Positions 18,334 through 28,125 of a stretch of 64,000 nt of DNA are shown here, in pieces (positions within the stretch are counted from its first letter, which is position 1; each line of letters begins with the position of its first letter). The translations under genes and the position numbers were made by a program. A model generated the notes under the pieces. That model worked only from the letters and a program-made list of their open reading frames with translations, did no database searches and had not been told where the DNA came from. This stretch comes from Chryseobacterium defluvii (GTDB lineage Bacteria; Bacteroidota; Bacteroidia; Flavobacteriales; Weeksellaceae), in NCBI RefSeq assembly GCF_014204415.1, contig NZ_JACHLE010000001.1, positions 1,736,001-1,800,000 on the forward strand, in the 5' to 3' direction.

Positions 18334-18930
18334 ATGGGTTTACATGAACGCCGTCAAAGAGAAAAAGAATCTATCCGTGCAAATATTTTGCAGGCAGCTT
18401 TCAGTTTGGCTAAAACAGAGGGTTGGGCTTCTCTTTCCATGCGGAAGATAGCCGACGCTATAGAGTACAGTGCCCCTGTTGTATATGATTACTTTGAAAA
18501 TAAGGAAGCCATTTTATTTGAAATTTCCCTGGATGGTTTCAACCTCCTGAGCAAGGAACTGGTCAAGGCTAAGAAAAAGCATAACACTCCTGAAGAGCAA
18601 CTTACAGCCATCGTAGACGCATACTGGAAGTTTGCTTTTAAGAATAAGGAATATTACCAGCTTATGTTTGGACTAGGAATGCAATGCAGCGGAAAAGGAC
18701 AGATGAAAAAGGAATTTTCTTCCTTTCAGGATATGATCTATTACTGCACGTATGATATCATTAAAAAGAATGGTTCAAATACGGATAATGCCTGCCACAT
18801 GTCACATGCTTTATTTTCGGCTGTACATGGCCTGATTTCCATCATGATGATGCGTAATACGGATATTCCTTCCACGATGAACAAAACGACTTTGGACGAA
18901 ACGGTTTCGGCATTTGTTAAGTCTTTGTAA
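18334..18930 (+). CDS. TetR/AcrR-family repressor of the RND efflux operon
   Basis: A 198-residue regulator. The N-terminal HTH reads SLAKTEGWASLSMRKIADAIEYSAPVVYDYFENKEAIL (residues 25-62), the standard TetR layout, and the C-terminal ligand domain is helical with a YYQLMFGLGMQC segment. It sits upstream of and parallel to the adaptor-pump-channel genes. Near-identical palindromes lie in its own promoter and three times in the following gap, which supports control of itself and of the efflux genes. The inducing compound is not known. Confidence 0.9.
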   Translation: MGLHERRQREKESIRANILQAAFSLAKTEGWASLSMRKIADAIEYSAPVVYDYFENKEAILFEISLDGFNLLSKELVKAKKKHNTPEEQLTAIVDAYWKFAFKNKEYYQLMFGLGMQCSGKGQMKKEFSSFQDMIYYCTYDIIKKNGSNTDNACHMSHALFSAVHGLISIMMMRNTDIPSTMNKTTLDETVSAFVKSL

Positions 18931-19266
18931 ATTTTTTTTGAATTAAAAATTAACAGCGTTAGGAAAAGTAACACGAGTATTTAATTTTTTTATTACAAGC
19001 TTATTAAAAATTACTCATACAAAATGAAAAATTAGTTTCCGAACATTAACACTGTTAGAAAATTTAACACCATATATATTATACTTTTATCTCTATAACT
19101 CATATTAAAAAAGCAACTCTAATTATGGAAATGACAACCTGATCTGACATTAAGAATTCTGTAATTTTTTTGATCTAATTATTAACACTGTTAGAAAAAT
19201 TAACAGGATTTATTTTAAAACAACATCACTCAATTCAAACTTATCATTAAAAAAATCAAACGTAAA
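18931..19266. promoter_or_regulatory. Regulatory gap before the efflux genes, operator copies 2-4
   Basis: A 336-bp gene-free gap. It holds three further copies of the palindrome: 18950-18962 (TTAACAGCGTTAG, weaker), 19046-19058 and 19182-19194 (both TTAACACTGTTAG). Each copy is followed after an A-rich 4-6 bp by another TAACA half-site (for example TTAGAAAAATTAACA), so the full site may be about 24-26 bp with three half-sites. The start of the efflux mRNA is not certain; the last two copies flank the most likely promoter area. Confidence 0.7.
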
Positions 19267-20430
19267 ATGAAAATAACTGGAAAAATAAGGATCATCGTAC
19301 TCATCGCTGCCGGTATCATCCTTTTACAAAGCTGCAGCAAAGCAGCCGAAGGCAGCAACCAGGCACCCCCTGCCCCGGAGCTTCCCGTTTATACCGTGAT
19401 ATCCTCTCCGGCAACGACCTATCAGGAATTTCCAACAGCATTGGAAGGAAAAAACAATGTGGAAATCAGGTCGCAGGTAGACGGATATCTGGATAAAATA
19501 TACGTGGAAGAAGGCGCCTATGTAAGAGCCGGACAACCTCTTTTTAAAATTGACTCAAGAGCATACGGAGAACAGATGAATATGGCACAGGCCAATCTTC
19601 AGGTTGCCAATGCCAATATTCAAAAGGCCAAGGTGGAAGTAGACCGCCTTCAGCCGTTAGTAGAAGCAAAAGTAGTTTCTGAAGTACAATTAAAAACAGC
19701 GAAAGCGAATTACGCAGCCGCCGTAGCAGCTGCATCACAGGCAAAAGCTTCCGTAGGTGGTGCAAGAATCAATGTAGGGTTTACCACTATTACAGCCCCT
19801 GTAAGCGGCTATATCGGAAGAATTCCTTATAAAAAAGGAAGCCTGATCTCCAGAACAGATCCTAATCCATTGACATTATTATCAGATATCAGCGAGATCT
19901 ATGCTTATTTTTCTTTAAGTGAACTGGATTTTATCGCCTTCCAGAACAAATATCAGGGCGCAACCTTAGAAGAAAAACTGAAGAATATGCCGATGGTAGA
20001 ATTGGTGATCGCCGACAACAGCATGTATCCTGAAAAAGGAAAGATGAGCATCGTTGACGGGCAATTCGATAAAACTACAGGAGCCATCAGTGTACGTGCT
20101 GTCTTCCCGAACGCTAACGGAACTTTGAGAACGGGAAATACCGGAAGGGTCCGCATGCCGCAACTATTGTCCAATGCAGTGGTCATTCCACAAGAATCTA
20201 CTTTTGAGATTCAGGATAAAACCTATGTATATGTAGTGGGAAAAGATCAGAAAGTAACCAGCAAGCCTATAAAGATATCAGGAAAGACAGACAGTTACTA
20301 TTTTATTTCTGAAGGATTAGTTCCCGGAGAAAAAATAGTTTTCACAGGAATAGGAAACCTGAAAGACGGAGCCGCTATCAAACCGAAAGCTATTTCTTCT
20401 GACAGCCTGCTGAAAGCAAAACCATTGTAA
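19267..20430 (+). CDS. RND efflux periplasmic adaptor (membrane fusion lipoprotein)
   Basis: A 387-residue adaptor of the AcrA/MexA family. Its lipoprotein signal ends LLQSCSK. Then come the barrel-sandwich start (VEIRSQVDGYLDKIYVEEGAYVRAGQPLFKID), a helical hairpin (QANLQVANANIQKAKVEVDRLQPLV), the returning strand (TTITAPVSGYIGRIPYKKGSLIS) and a beta-barrel domain with TGAISVRAVFPN. It links the inner-membrane pump to the outer-membrane channel. It is the first of three same-strand genes, with a 211-bp gap before the pump gene. Confidence 0.93.
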   Translation: MKITGKIRIIVLIAAGIILLQSCSKAAEGSNQAPPAPELPVYTVISSPATTYQEFPTALEGKNNVEIRSQVDGYLDKIYVEEGAYVRAGQPLFKIDSRAYGEQMNMAQANLQVANANIQKAKVEVDRLQPLVEAKVVSEVQLKTAKANYAAAVAAASQAKASVGGARINVGFTTITAPVSGYIGRIPYKKGSLISRTDPNPLTLLSDISEIYAYFSLSELDFIAFQNKYQGATLEEKLKNMPMVELVIADNSMYPEKGKMSIVDGQFDKTTGAISVRAVFPNANGTLRTGNTGRVRMPQLLSNAVVIPQESTFEIQDKTYVYVVGKDQKVTSKPIKISGKTDSYYFISEGLVPGEKIVFTGIGNLKDGAAIKPKAISSDSLLKAKPL

Positions 20431-20641
20431 TGAACTATTTATAAAAATTGTTTAAGCTTGACCAAGTTTTTAAACACTTTAGTTATCGTAAGTTAAAAAC
20501 TAACAGCATATAAGTTTCGAAAATCTTTGATATTCACCTCAGGCATACTTAATATTCACAGCTTTTACAATTAAATAAACTTATGTGTTTTTAAAATTCA
20601 GGATCAATAAAGTTTAAATACTTAAAAAAAATAAACTCCTT

Positions 20642-23600
20642 ATGTTAAAACAATTTATAGAAAGACCGGTATTGTCAACGGTCATATCCATCATACTCTT
20701 ACTATTGGGGGCACTATCGGTTTTCAATCTTCCGATCACGCTGTTCCCGGATATTGCGCCGCCGAGTGTTCAGGTAACGGCATTTTATCCCGGAGCCAAT
20801 GCTGAAGTTGTAGCCCGTTCTGTCGCAACTCCGATAGAAGAGGCCGTAAACGGTGTTGAGAACATGACCTACATGACTTCCAACTCAAGTAACGACGGTA
20901 CCATGACCCTTAGTGTATACTTCAAGCAGGGTTCTGATGCCGATAACGCAGCGGTAAACGTTCAGAACCGTGTATCCAAAGCAATGAGCCAGCTCCCGCA
21001 GGAAGTTGTTCAGGCAGGAATTTCCACCCAGAAAGTCCAGAACAGCTTTATCATGTTCATGGGATTGTACAGCGAAGACCCGAAACAATACGATGAGCTT
21101 TTCCTTCAGAATTATATGAAGATCAACATCATCCCTCAATTACAGCGTATCCCGGGTGTTGCCCAGGCTCAGGTTTTCGGGACAAGGGATTATTCTATGC
21201 GTATCTGGTTAAAGCCGGATAGGCTGGCAGCCAATAATCTGTCTCCGCAAGAAGTAATGAATGCCATTAAAGACCATAACCTTGAAGCCGCTCCGGGACG
21301 TCTCGGGCAGGGAAGCAAAGAAACATACGAATACATCCTTAAATATAAAGGCAAGCTAAACAAAAACGAAGACTATGAAAATATTGCCATCAAAGCCAAT
21401 AATGATGGTTCATTTTTAAGATTAAAAGATGTAGCAAGAGTAGAATTCGGTTCTTACACTTATACAGCAGCCAACAGGGTTGACGGAAAACCGGTATCCG
21501 GTTTTGCCATATTGCAGACTGCTGATTCCAACGCAAACGAAATCTTAACGGAGATCGAAAAACAGGTTGATGAGTTCTCAAAAACCCTTCCTAAAGGAGT
21601 GAAGCCGATCATCATGTATAATTCCAAAGACTTCCTTGATGCTTCCATCCATCAGGTTGTGGAGACTCTGGTTATTGCATTTATACTGGTGTTTATTGTA
21701 GTATATATTTTCCTTCAGGATTTCAGATCTACATTGATTCCTGCCATTGCAGTACCTGTGGCTATTATAGGAACGTTCTTCTTCCTTCAGCTTTTTGGTT
21801 TCAGTATTAATATGCTTACCCTGTTTGCATTGGTCCTCGCGATCGGGATTGTGGTGGATGATGCCATTGTGGTCGTAGAAGCCGTCCATTCAAAGATGGA
21901 ACACTCCGGAATGCCGGTAGAACAAGCCACCATGAATTCTATGAGTGAAATTTCAGGAGCAATTATTTCCATTACTCTCGTGATGTGTGCGGTTTTTGTT
22001 CCGGTTGGTTTCATGCAGGGCCCGGCAGGAGTATTTTACAGACAGTTTGCCTTCACGCTGGCCATTGCCATTTTGATCTCAGCTGTTAATGCATTGACAT
22101 TAAGCCCTGCATTATGCGCCCTTTTCCTGAATGATCCTCAGGGAGAACATGGTGAGCACGGGCAGAAAAAAGGTTTCGGTGCGAAGTTTTTCAACGCCTT
22201 TAATGCGAGTTTCAATACCATGACCAGAAAATATATTTACAGTCTTAAATTTTTGATCAAGAATAAATGGGTTGCAGTCGGAGGTTTAGCCCTTATTACT
22301 GCGGCAAGCATTTTCTTAATTAAAAAAGCCCCTTCAGGATTTATTCCGACAGAAGATCAGGGATTCGTATTATATGCCGTGAATACCCCTCCGGGAAGCT
22401 CATTGGAAAGGACTCACAGAGCCACAGAACAAATTGATAAAATTGTAAACGGTGAAAAAGCAACCAATCACCTCTGGGTTGCAGATGGTCTGAACTTCAT
22501 CAGTAATGCCAATGCTTCCCCCTACTCTGCCGGCTTCATTAAGCTGAAAGACTATGACGAGCGCGGAGATATGAAAGATCCTGATCAAATTGCAGCAGCC
22601 TTAACAGGAAAAGTAAGCCAGGTAAAAGACGCCAATGCCTTCTTCTTTAACTTCCCTACGGTACAGGGTTTTGGTAACGTATCAGGTTTTGAATTCATGC
22701 TTCAGGATAAGACCAATGGTTCTTTCGAGCAATTAGGGACAACAACCCAGGCATTTATCGGAGAACTGATGAAACGCCCGGAAATTGCGTTCGCCTTTAC
22801 CACTTACGCAGCCGGAAACCCTCAATATACCATTGAAGTGGATTCTGATAAGGCCAACCAGCTGGGAGTTTCGGTTACGGATTTAATGCAGACCATGCAG
22901 ATCTATTATGGCAGCAGCTTCGTTTCAGATTTTAACAGGTTCGGGAAATATTACAGGGTCATGGCCCAGGCAGATATTCCTTATCGTACGGATGTGAATT
23001 CTTTGGAAGGAATTTTTGTTAAAAACAATTTGGGTGAAATGGTTCCTGTAAAAACTCTGGTGTCCTTAAAAAGAACCTTCGGGCCGGAAACTGTGACCAG
23101 AAACAACTTATTTAACGCAGTAACCATCAACGGAACTCCAAAACCGGGTTACAGTACCGGGGATGCCATCAAAGCTGTGGAAGAAGTGGCCCAACAATCT
23201 CTTCCGAGAGGATATGGCTATGAATGGACAGGAATTACCCGTGAGGAGATCAAAACAGGAGGCCAAACCGCTTTCATCTTCCTTCTAAGTATTTTGTTTG
23301 TGTACTTTTTATTAGCCGCACAGTATGAAAGCTATATCCTGCCATTTGCCATTATTTTAACCGTCCCGACAGGAATTTTCGGAGTATTTGCTTTTACAGG
23401 ATTGGCGGGAATTGATAATAATATCTACGTTCAGGTAGGATTGATCATGCTGGTCGGATTGCTGGCAAAGAACGCCATTCTTATTGTAGAGTTTGCAGTC
23501 CAGCGAAGAAAAGCAGGTAAAACATTGATAGAATCTGCTCTTCAGGCTTCAAGACTACGTCTAAGGCCTATTCTGATGACCTCGTTCGCCTTTATCATCG

Positions 23601-23827
23601 GTATGCTTCCGTTGGTCTGGACACAAGGTGCGGCTGCAAAAGGAAACCACTCCATCGGCTGGAGTACCGTTGGAGGAATGTTTACGGGAGTTGTCTTCGG
23701 AATCTTCATCATTCCGGTATTGTACGTGATTTTCCAGTATCTGCATGAAAAAATGCCAAGCAGAAAAAAGAAAAGGCTTCAAAGAAAACAACAGGAAGAA
23801 GAATTTTTAGCCACTACTCATTCATAA
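20642..23827 (+). CDS. RND efflux pump, inner-membrane permease (HAE1 family)
   Basis: A 1061-residue proton-driven drug pump of the AcrB/MexB type. Marks: FIERPVLSTVISIILLLLGALS (TM1), LPITLFPDIAPPSVQVTAFYPGA, the proton-relay acid pair in ALVLAIGIVVDDAIVVVEAVHSKME (TM4), GFIPTEDQGFVLYAV after the second N-terminal helix, and LMLVGLLAKNAILIVEFA in the second half. Family length is normal. Twelve TM segments and two large periplasmic loops are evident. Its stop is 2 bp before the outer-membrane gene, so the two are coupled. Confidence 0.96.
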   Translation: MLKQFIERPVLSTVISIILLLLGALSVFNLPITLFPDIAPPSVQVTAFYPGANAEVVARSVATPIEEAVNGVENMTYMTSNSSNDGTMTLSVYFKQGSDADNAAVNVQNRVSKAMSQLPQEVVQAGISTQKVQNSFIMFMGLYSEDPKQYDELFLQNYMKINIIPQLQRIPGVAQAQVFGTRDYSMRIWLKPDRLAANNLSPQEVMNAIKDHNLEAAPGRLGQGSKETYEYILKYKGKLNKNEDYENIAIKANNDGSFLRLKDVARVEFGSYTYTAANRVDGKPVSGFAILQTADSNANEILTEIEKQVDEFSKTLPKGVKPIIMYNSKDFLDASIHQVVETLVIAFILVFIVVYIFLQDFRSTLIPAIAVPVAIIGTFFFLQLFGFSINMLTLFALVLAIGIVVDDAIVVVEAVHSKMEHSGMPVEQATMNSMSEISGAIISITLVMCAVFVPVGFMQGPAGVFYRQFAFTLAIAILISAVNALTLSPALCALFLNDPQGEHGEHGQKKGFGAKFFNAFNASFNTMTRKYIYSLKFLIKNKWVAVGGLALITAASIFLIKKAPSGFIPTEDQGFVLYAVNTPPGSSLERTHRATEQIDKIVNGEKATNHLWVADGLNFISNANASPYSAGFIKLKDYDERGDMKDPDQIAAALTGKVSQVKDANAFFFNFPTVQGFGNVSGFEFMLQDKTNGSFEQLGTTTQAFIGELMKRPEIAFAFTTYAAGNPQYTIEVDSDKANQLGVSVTDLMQTMQIYYGSSFVSDFNRFGKYYRVMAQADIPYRTDVNSLEGIFVKNNLGEMVPVKTLVSLKRTFGPETVTRNNLFNAVTINGTPKPGYSTGDAIKAVEEVAQQSLPRGYGYEWTGITREEIKTGGQTAFIFLLSILFVYFLLAAQYESYILPFAIILTVPTGIFGVFAFTGLAGIDNNIYVQVGLIMLVGLLAKNAILIVEFAVQRRKAGKTLIESALQASRLRLRPILMTSFAFIIGMLPLVWTQGAAAKGNHSIGWSTVGGMFTGVVFGIFIIPVLYVIFQYLHEKMPSRKKKRLQRKQQEEEFLATTHS

Positions 23828-23829
23828 AA

Positions 23830-25269
23830 ATGATATACAAAAGCCCATTAAAAGCTATGAAAATAATAAATAATATTTTTCTAACACTCATATTGGCTGT
23901 GCTCGCGGTTTCGTGCAAGACCAAAGTGGCCTACACGGAGCCGGACCTACAGCTCCCCGAAGAATTCCGGTTTACGGCTACTGCTGATACAGCAAGTATC
24001 GCAAACCTGGAATGGAAGCAATTTTTCAGCGACCCTATCTTACAGGGATGGATTGAAAAAGGGATTTCCAACAATTATGATCTTCAGATTGCATTAAAAC
24101 AGGTTGCTTCTTCACAGGAAAAACTGAAACAGGCAAAATATCTGCAATATCCTGATGTAAATTTCGGGATTACGGGACAGATCTCGAGGCCTTCTAAAAA
24201 CAGCATGAACGGGCAGAGCCTGAATTTATTTTTAGGACAAAGCCATGTTGAAGATTACAACGCAGCCTTCAATCTGGCCTGGGAAGCTGACATCTGGGGG
24301 AAAATCAAAAACCAGCAGGAAGTTTCGAGAATGCAGTATCTGCAAACCTATGAAGCGAAAAAAGCCATCCAGACACAGGTAGTAGCCGCAATTGCCCAGG
24401 GGTATTATAACTTACTGATGCTTGACAGGCAGCTGGAGATCGCCAAAACCAATCTGGAATTAAGTAACAATACTTTATCCATTACCAAAAAAATGTGGGA
24501 AAGCGGTGATACAACATCTCTCGGGGTTCAGCAGGCAACCGCACAAAAGCAATCTACTGAACTTCTGATCTCCCAACTGGAACAGAATATTGCCATTCAG
24601 GAGAATGCATTGAGTATTCTTGTAGGCAAGGCTCCCAATAAAGTAAACAGAACCATTGAAATGTCCGATACCTCTTTACCACAAAATATTTCAGCAGGGC
24701 TTCCTGCAGCAATGGTAAGCCGTCGTCCGGATGTTCGTCAGCAGGAGTTGGTTTTATTAGAATCCAATGCGATAGTAGGAATTGCCCAGGCCAATATGTA
24801 TCCATCTTTGAAGATCACGGCAACCGGAGGAGTAAACTCTTTCAAGGTAGATAACTGGTTCCAGATCCCGGCTTCATTGTTCGGGTCTGTTCTGGGGGGG
24901 ATTACCCAGCCTGTTTTCCAGAAAAGACAGTTAAAAACTGATCTGGAAATAGCTAAAATTCAAAGGGAGAAAAACGTATTGGCGTTCCGCCAGTCTGTTT
25001 TGAATGCGATGGGTGAAGTTTCCGATGCTCTGGTTTCCAATGAAAATTTAAAAGTCCAGGAACAAAAAGCAACGGAACAGGTACAGACTTTAAAAGAAGG
25101 AATAAAAAGTGCCCAGCTTCTTTACAAAGGAGGAATGGCCAATTATCTTGAAGTGATCACTGCTCAGGCAAATTCTCTTCAGGCAGAGCTGAATCTTGTC
25201 TCCGTAAAAAGGCAGAGATTAAGCAGTATAGTTGATCTGTACAGGGCTTTAGGCGGCGGTTGGAAGTAG
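23830..25269 (+). CDS. RND efflux outer-membrane channel lipoprotein (OprM/NodT family)
   Basis: A 479-residue TolC-like channel. The lipoprotein signal (LILAVLAVSCKTK) is followed by two outer-membrane efflux repeats, including WKQFFSDPILQGWIEKGISNNYDLQIALKQV, NAAFNLAWEADIWGKIKNQ, VSRRPDVRQQELVLLESNAIVGIAQANMYPSLKIT and the mirrored C-terminal hairpin ending VDLYRALGGGWK. An internal ATG at 23860 (MKIINN) would give a more typical short signal and may be the true start. It completes the tripartite pump. Confidence 0.93.
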   Translation: MIYKSPLKAMKIINNIFLTLILAVLAVSCKTKVAYTEPDLQLPEEFRFTATADTASIANLEWKQFFSDPILQGWIEKGISNNYDLQIALKQVASSQEKLKQAKYLQYPDVNFGITGQISRPSKNSMNGQSLNLFLGQSHVEDYNAAFNLAWEADIWGKIKNQQEVSRMQYLQTYEAKKAIQTQVVAAIAQGYYNLLMLDRQLEIAKTNLELSNNTLSITKKMWESGDTTSLGVQQATAQKQSTELLISQLEQNIAIQENALSILVGKAPNKVNRTIEMSDTSLPQNISAGLPAAMVSRRPDVRQQELVLLESNAIVGIAQANMYPSLKITATGGVNSFKVDNWFQIPASLFGSVLGGITQPVFQKRQLKTDLEIAKIQREKNVLAFRQSVLNAMGEVSDALVSNENLKVQEQKATEQVQTLKEGIKSAQLLYKGGMANYLEVITAQANSLQAELNLVSVKRQRLSSIVDLYRALGGGWK

Positions 25270-25292
25270 TAAATTAAAATTATATTGTTGAG

Positions 25293-25319
25293 ATGCAGTC
25301 TCTCGGGACTGCATTTTTA
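25293..25319 (+). terminator. Terminator of the efflux operon
   Basis: Stem ATGCAGTC / GACTGCAT (25293-25300 with 25307-25314), loop TCTCGG, T tract after it. Confidence 0.88.
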
Positions 25320-25375
25320 TTTTGAACCGTTAAGAATATTGAAGTCATTAAGTTGTATTAAGAAAAATTGAAACT

Positions 25376-26290
25376 TTATTTTTGAAACTGTTCATAAATC
25401 CATTGGGTCAGATCGTCAAAATCTTTTTGAGAGTACCCTAACTGAAGATAGTGAATATTATCCGCCTTTCTGTACCAGGTCAGCTGACGTTTTGCATATC
25501 TCCGGCTGTTTTTCTTGATCTCTGAAATGGCAAAATCCAAATCCCATTCTCCGTCAAAATATTTAAATAATTCGGTATACCCTACCGTATTTAAAGCAGT
25601 CAGACCTTTAAATTCCTCCAGACTTTTTGCTTCTTCCAGCAATCCTTTTTCCATCATGACATCCACTCTCCTGTTGATCCTGTCATACAATTCCTCTCTC
25701 GGAGCTTCAATTCCGATCCTGATGACATTAAAATCCCGGGAGCCCTGGTCAACTGAGATCTGTTCAGAGTATTTCCTGTCGGTCTGCCAGATAATATCGA
25801 TCGCCCTTAAAAGCCTTCTGTGATTATGGATGTCTACCACTGCATAGTATTCAGGATCAAGCATTTTCAGGATCTCCTGCAATTTCTCTATTCCGTCAGA
25901 ATCTAATATATCCTGTAATTTTTCCTGATTTTCAGCATTCGCTTCCGGTAGCTCATTTAAACCTTCAATAACTGCTTTTTCATACATCATGCTTCCGCCC
26001 ACAAGGATGACAGTGTCATGTTTTTCGAAAAGTTCATTGATCTTTTTTAATGCATCTTCTTCATATTGTCCTATAGAATAGTAGTCTTCCACAGAAAGAT
26101 TTCCGATAAAATGATGCAGAATTGCCGCCAGTTCTTCTTCGGAAGGTGCCGCAGTACCTATTTTCATTTCTTTAAAAAACTGCCGGGAATCACAGGAAAT
26201 AATTTCCGTACTGAAATATTTTGCCAGGTCAATTGCCAGTCTGGTTTTTCCAATTCCGGTGGGACCTATTACAGAAATCAAATTTTTCAT
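25376..26290 (-). CDS. miaA: tRNA dimethylallyltransferase
   Basis: Adds the dimethylallyl group to A37 of tRNAs that read UNN codons. The P-loop SVIGPTGIGKTRLAIDLA lies at the N-terminus, followed by EIISCDSRQFFKEMKIGTAAPS, YYSIGQYEEDA, VGGSMMYEKAVIEGL, HNHRRLLRAIDI and YAKRQLTWYRK, all MiaA marks. The start at 26290 (MKNLISVIG) is chosen because upstream codons give a K/I/Y-rich stretch with no homology character. Length 304 is normal. Confidence 0.94.
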   Translation of the reverse strand: MKNLISVIGPTGIGKTRLAIDLAKYFSTEIISCDSRQFFKEMKIGTAAPSEEELAAILHHFIGNLSVEDYYSIGQYEEDALKKINELFEKHDTVILVGGSMMYEKAVIEGLNELPEANAENQEKLQDILDSDGIEKLQEILKMLDPEYYAVVDIHNHRRLLRAIDIIWQTDRKYSEQISVDQGSRDFNVIRIGIEAPREELYDRINRRVDVMMEKGLLEEAKSLEEFKGLTALNTVGYTELFKYFDGEWDLDFAISEIKKNSRRYAKRQLTWYRKADNIHYLQLGYSQKDFDDLTQWIYEQFQK

Positions 26291-26406
26291 CTGCCGCTTA
26301 TACATTTTTCTTTTAATGATTATAATGTAATCATAAATCAACGACCGTGTTCTTCATACCATCCCATTTTTAAAACGAGTCCGATATGAAATTTATTTGT
26401 TGAGAC

Positions 26407-26443
26407 TTTTTCGGCGCGGCAGCTTTGCCGCTGCACCGAAAAA
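26407..26443. repeat. GC-rich interrupted hairpin between miaA and yicC
   Basis: Inner stem GCGGCA / TGCCGC (around 26416-26431) and outer arms TTTTTCGG / CCGAAAAA enclose a small asymmetric internal loop. It is far more GC-rich than the surroundings. It is too far from either 3' end to be a gene terminator in the usual way, since both genes start away from it. Confidence 0.6.
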
Positions 26444-26496
26444 CCATTACAGTATTTTCCAGTTCATTACGATTTCACAGTGCTAATTTAAATGTT

Positions 26497-26504
26497 TATC
26501 TTTG
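26497..26504 (+). promoter_or_regulatory. -7 promoter box of yicC
   Basis: TATCTTTG fits TAnnTTTG, 17 nt before the ATG. Confidence 0.55.
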
Positions 26505-26521
26505 TAAGACAATAAAAAACT

Positions 26522-27379
26522 ATGATTTTATCAATGACCGGCTTCGGCAGAGCTGAAGGTGTTTTTGAAGGTAAAAAGATTTGTATTGATATTAAATCGC
26601 TGAACAGCAAAAGTTTTGATTTAAATATTAAAATCCCTTTACGCTACAAAGAAAAAGAATTTGAAATCAGAAAAATCCTTAACGACAGGATCATCCGTGG
26701 AAAGGTAGACTGCTACGTAAATTTAGAGAATCTTGAGGAAAGCAATGATGTAAAGATCAATAAAAGCCTGATTGATTCTTATATGAATGAGCTTCGCAGT
26801 ATTGCTTCCGACGGACCCGACTTTGAATATCTCAAAATGGCGGTACGGCTTCCTGAGGCCGTAACCACAAGACCTGACGAGCTTACGGAAGGAGAATGGG
26901 AAAACCTGGCCGAAATTGTAAATACAGCCGTTGACCGATTTGAAGAATTCAGAAAAACAGAAGGTAAAATTCTGCATGAAGAACTGAACCGAAATATCCT
27001 GAATATTGAAAAGTATCTGGCTGCAGTAGCCCCTTTTGAAGAGGTAAGGATCCAAAGTGTAAAAGAACGTTATCAAAAGGCCCTGAAAGAGTTTGAAAAT
27101 GTAGATGAAACCCGTTTCTACCAGGAAATGGCCTATTTCACGGAAAAGCTGGACGTTTCTGAAGAAAAGGTAAGACTTTCCCAGCATTTGAAATACTATA
27201 AAGAAGTGATGGATAATGAGGACTTCAACGGGAAAAAACTGGGTTTCATTTCTCAGGAGATCGGAAGGGAGATCAATACTTTAGGATCAAAAGCCAATCA
27301 TGCCGAGATCCAGAAGCTGGTAGTGATGATGAAGGATGATCTGGAAAAAATTAAAGAACAAACACTTAACGTATTATAA
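26522..27379 (+). CDS. YicC-family endoribonuclease
   Basis: A 285-residue cytoplasmic protein of the YicC/YloC family. It begins with the family hallmark MILSMTGFGRAEG and has SLNSKSFDLNIKIPLRYKEKEFEIRKIL, then at the C-terminus LGFISQEIGREINTLGSKANHAEIQKLVVMMKDDLEKIKEQTLNV. E. coli YicC is an endoribonuclease. It lies directly upstream of gmk, the usual genomic arrangement, with a 71-bp gap that contains a small repeat. Confidence 0.93.
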   Translation: MILSMTGFGRAEGVFEGKKICIDIKSLNSKSFDLNIKIPLRYKEKEFEIRKILNDRIIRGKVDCYVNLENLEESNDVKINKSLIDSYMNELRSIASDGPDFEYLKMAVRLPEAVTTRPDELTEGEWENLAEIVNTAVDRFEEFRKTEGKILHEELNRNILNIEKYLAAVAPFEEVRIQSVKERYQKALKEFENVDETRFYQEMAYFTEKLDVSEEKVRLSQHLKYYKEVMDNEDFNGKKLGFISQEIGREINTLGSKANHAEIQKLVVMMKDDLEKIKEQTLNVL

Positions 27380-27450
27380 TAGTTGAAAGTTATTAGTTGA
27401 CAGTTGAAAGAAAGAAAACTGACAACTATCAACCAACAACCAACAACTCT
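27380..27450. repeat. Spacer with short inverted GTTGACAGTTG/CAACTGACAAC-type motifs
   Basis: The gap holds AGTTGAAAGTTATTAGTTGACAG followed by AACTGACAACTATCAACC-type reversed copies. Related sequence (GCTGACAGTTGATTGCTGGC) lies in the gap before hemH at 7741-7760. It looks like a dispersed non-coding spacer repeat. Confidence 0.5.
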
Positions 27451-28014
27451 ATGAATAAAGTTATCATATTCTCAGCACCGTCAGGAAGTGGGAAAACAAC
27501 ATTGGTAAAATACTCTCTGGAAAGATTCCCGGAACTTGAATTTTCCATTTCGTGTACGACGAGACAGCCGAGAGGGAATGAAGTGGATGCTGTAGATTAT
27601 CACTTTTTAACGCCTGATCAATTCAGGCAGAAAATTGCAGAAGGTGCTTTTGTGGAATATGAAGAAGTATATACCGATAAATATTACGGAACTCTAAAAT
27701 CCGAGGTCGAAAAAATATGGGCCCAGGGAAAAACAGTAATTTTTGATGTAGATGTAAAAGGCGGAATTTCCCTGAAAAAATATTTCGGGGAAAAAGCATT
27801 GTCTATTTTCATTGAACCGCCTTCCATTGAAGAATTGGAACGAAGATTGATTACAAGAAATACGGATGATTCAGATACTATAAAAACACGTGTTGCAAAA
27901 GCAGAAGAAGAAATGGCCTATGCCGGGGAATTTGATAAGATCGTGGTGAATACGGATCTGGATGACGCCAAGAAAGAAATAGAAAGTTTAATAAAAAATT
28001 TTATCGGGAATTAA
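27451..28014 (+). CDS. gmk: Guanylate kinase
   Basis: Phosphorylates GMP to GDP with ATP. From the ATG at 27451 the 187-residue protein reads MNKVIIFSAPSGSGKTTL (P-loop), FSISCTTRQPRGNEVDAVDYHF (GMP binding) and VIFDVDVKGG. The frame is open 54 bp upstream, but that part is made of the spacer repeat, so the later ATG is chosen. Same strand and order as yicC. Confidence 0.95.
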   Translation: MNKVIIFSAPSGSGKTTLVKYSLERFPELEFSISCTTRQPRGNEVDAVDYHFLTPDQFRQKIAEGAFVEYEEVYTDKYYGTLKSEVEKIWAQGKTVIFDVDVKGGISLKKYFGEKALSIFIEPPSIEELERRLITRNTDDSDTIKTRVAKAEEEMAYAGEFDKIVVNTDLDDAKKEIESLIKNFIGN

Positions 28015-28125
28015 GGTTGGGAAGATGGAAGTTAGAAAATGCACGACTCATGGAATCAGCATCAAAAATCTAATTTCTAGTCACGAACTTCTAATTACTA
28101 ATAAATTAAAAAACATAAGTTTGAT

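Noticed and set aside
26723..27187. 154-residue open frame antisense to yicC
   Set aside because: Phenylalanine- and isoleucine-rich shadow of a highly conserved gene, with no domain pattern.
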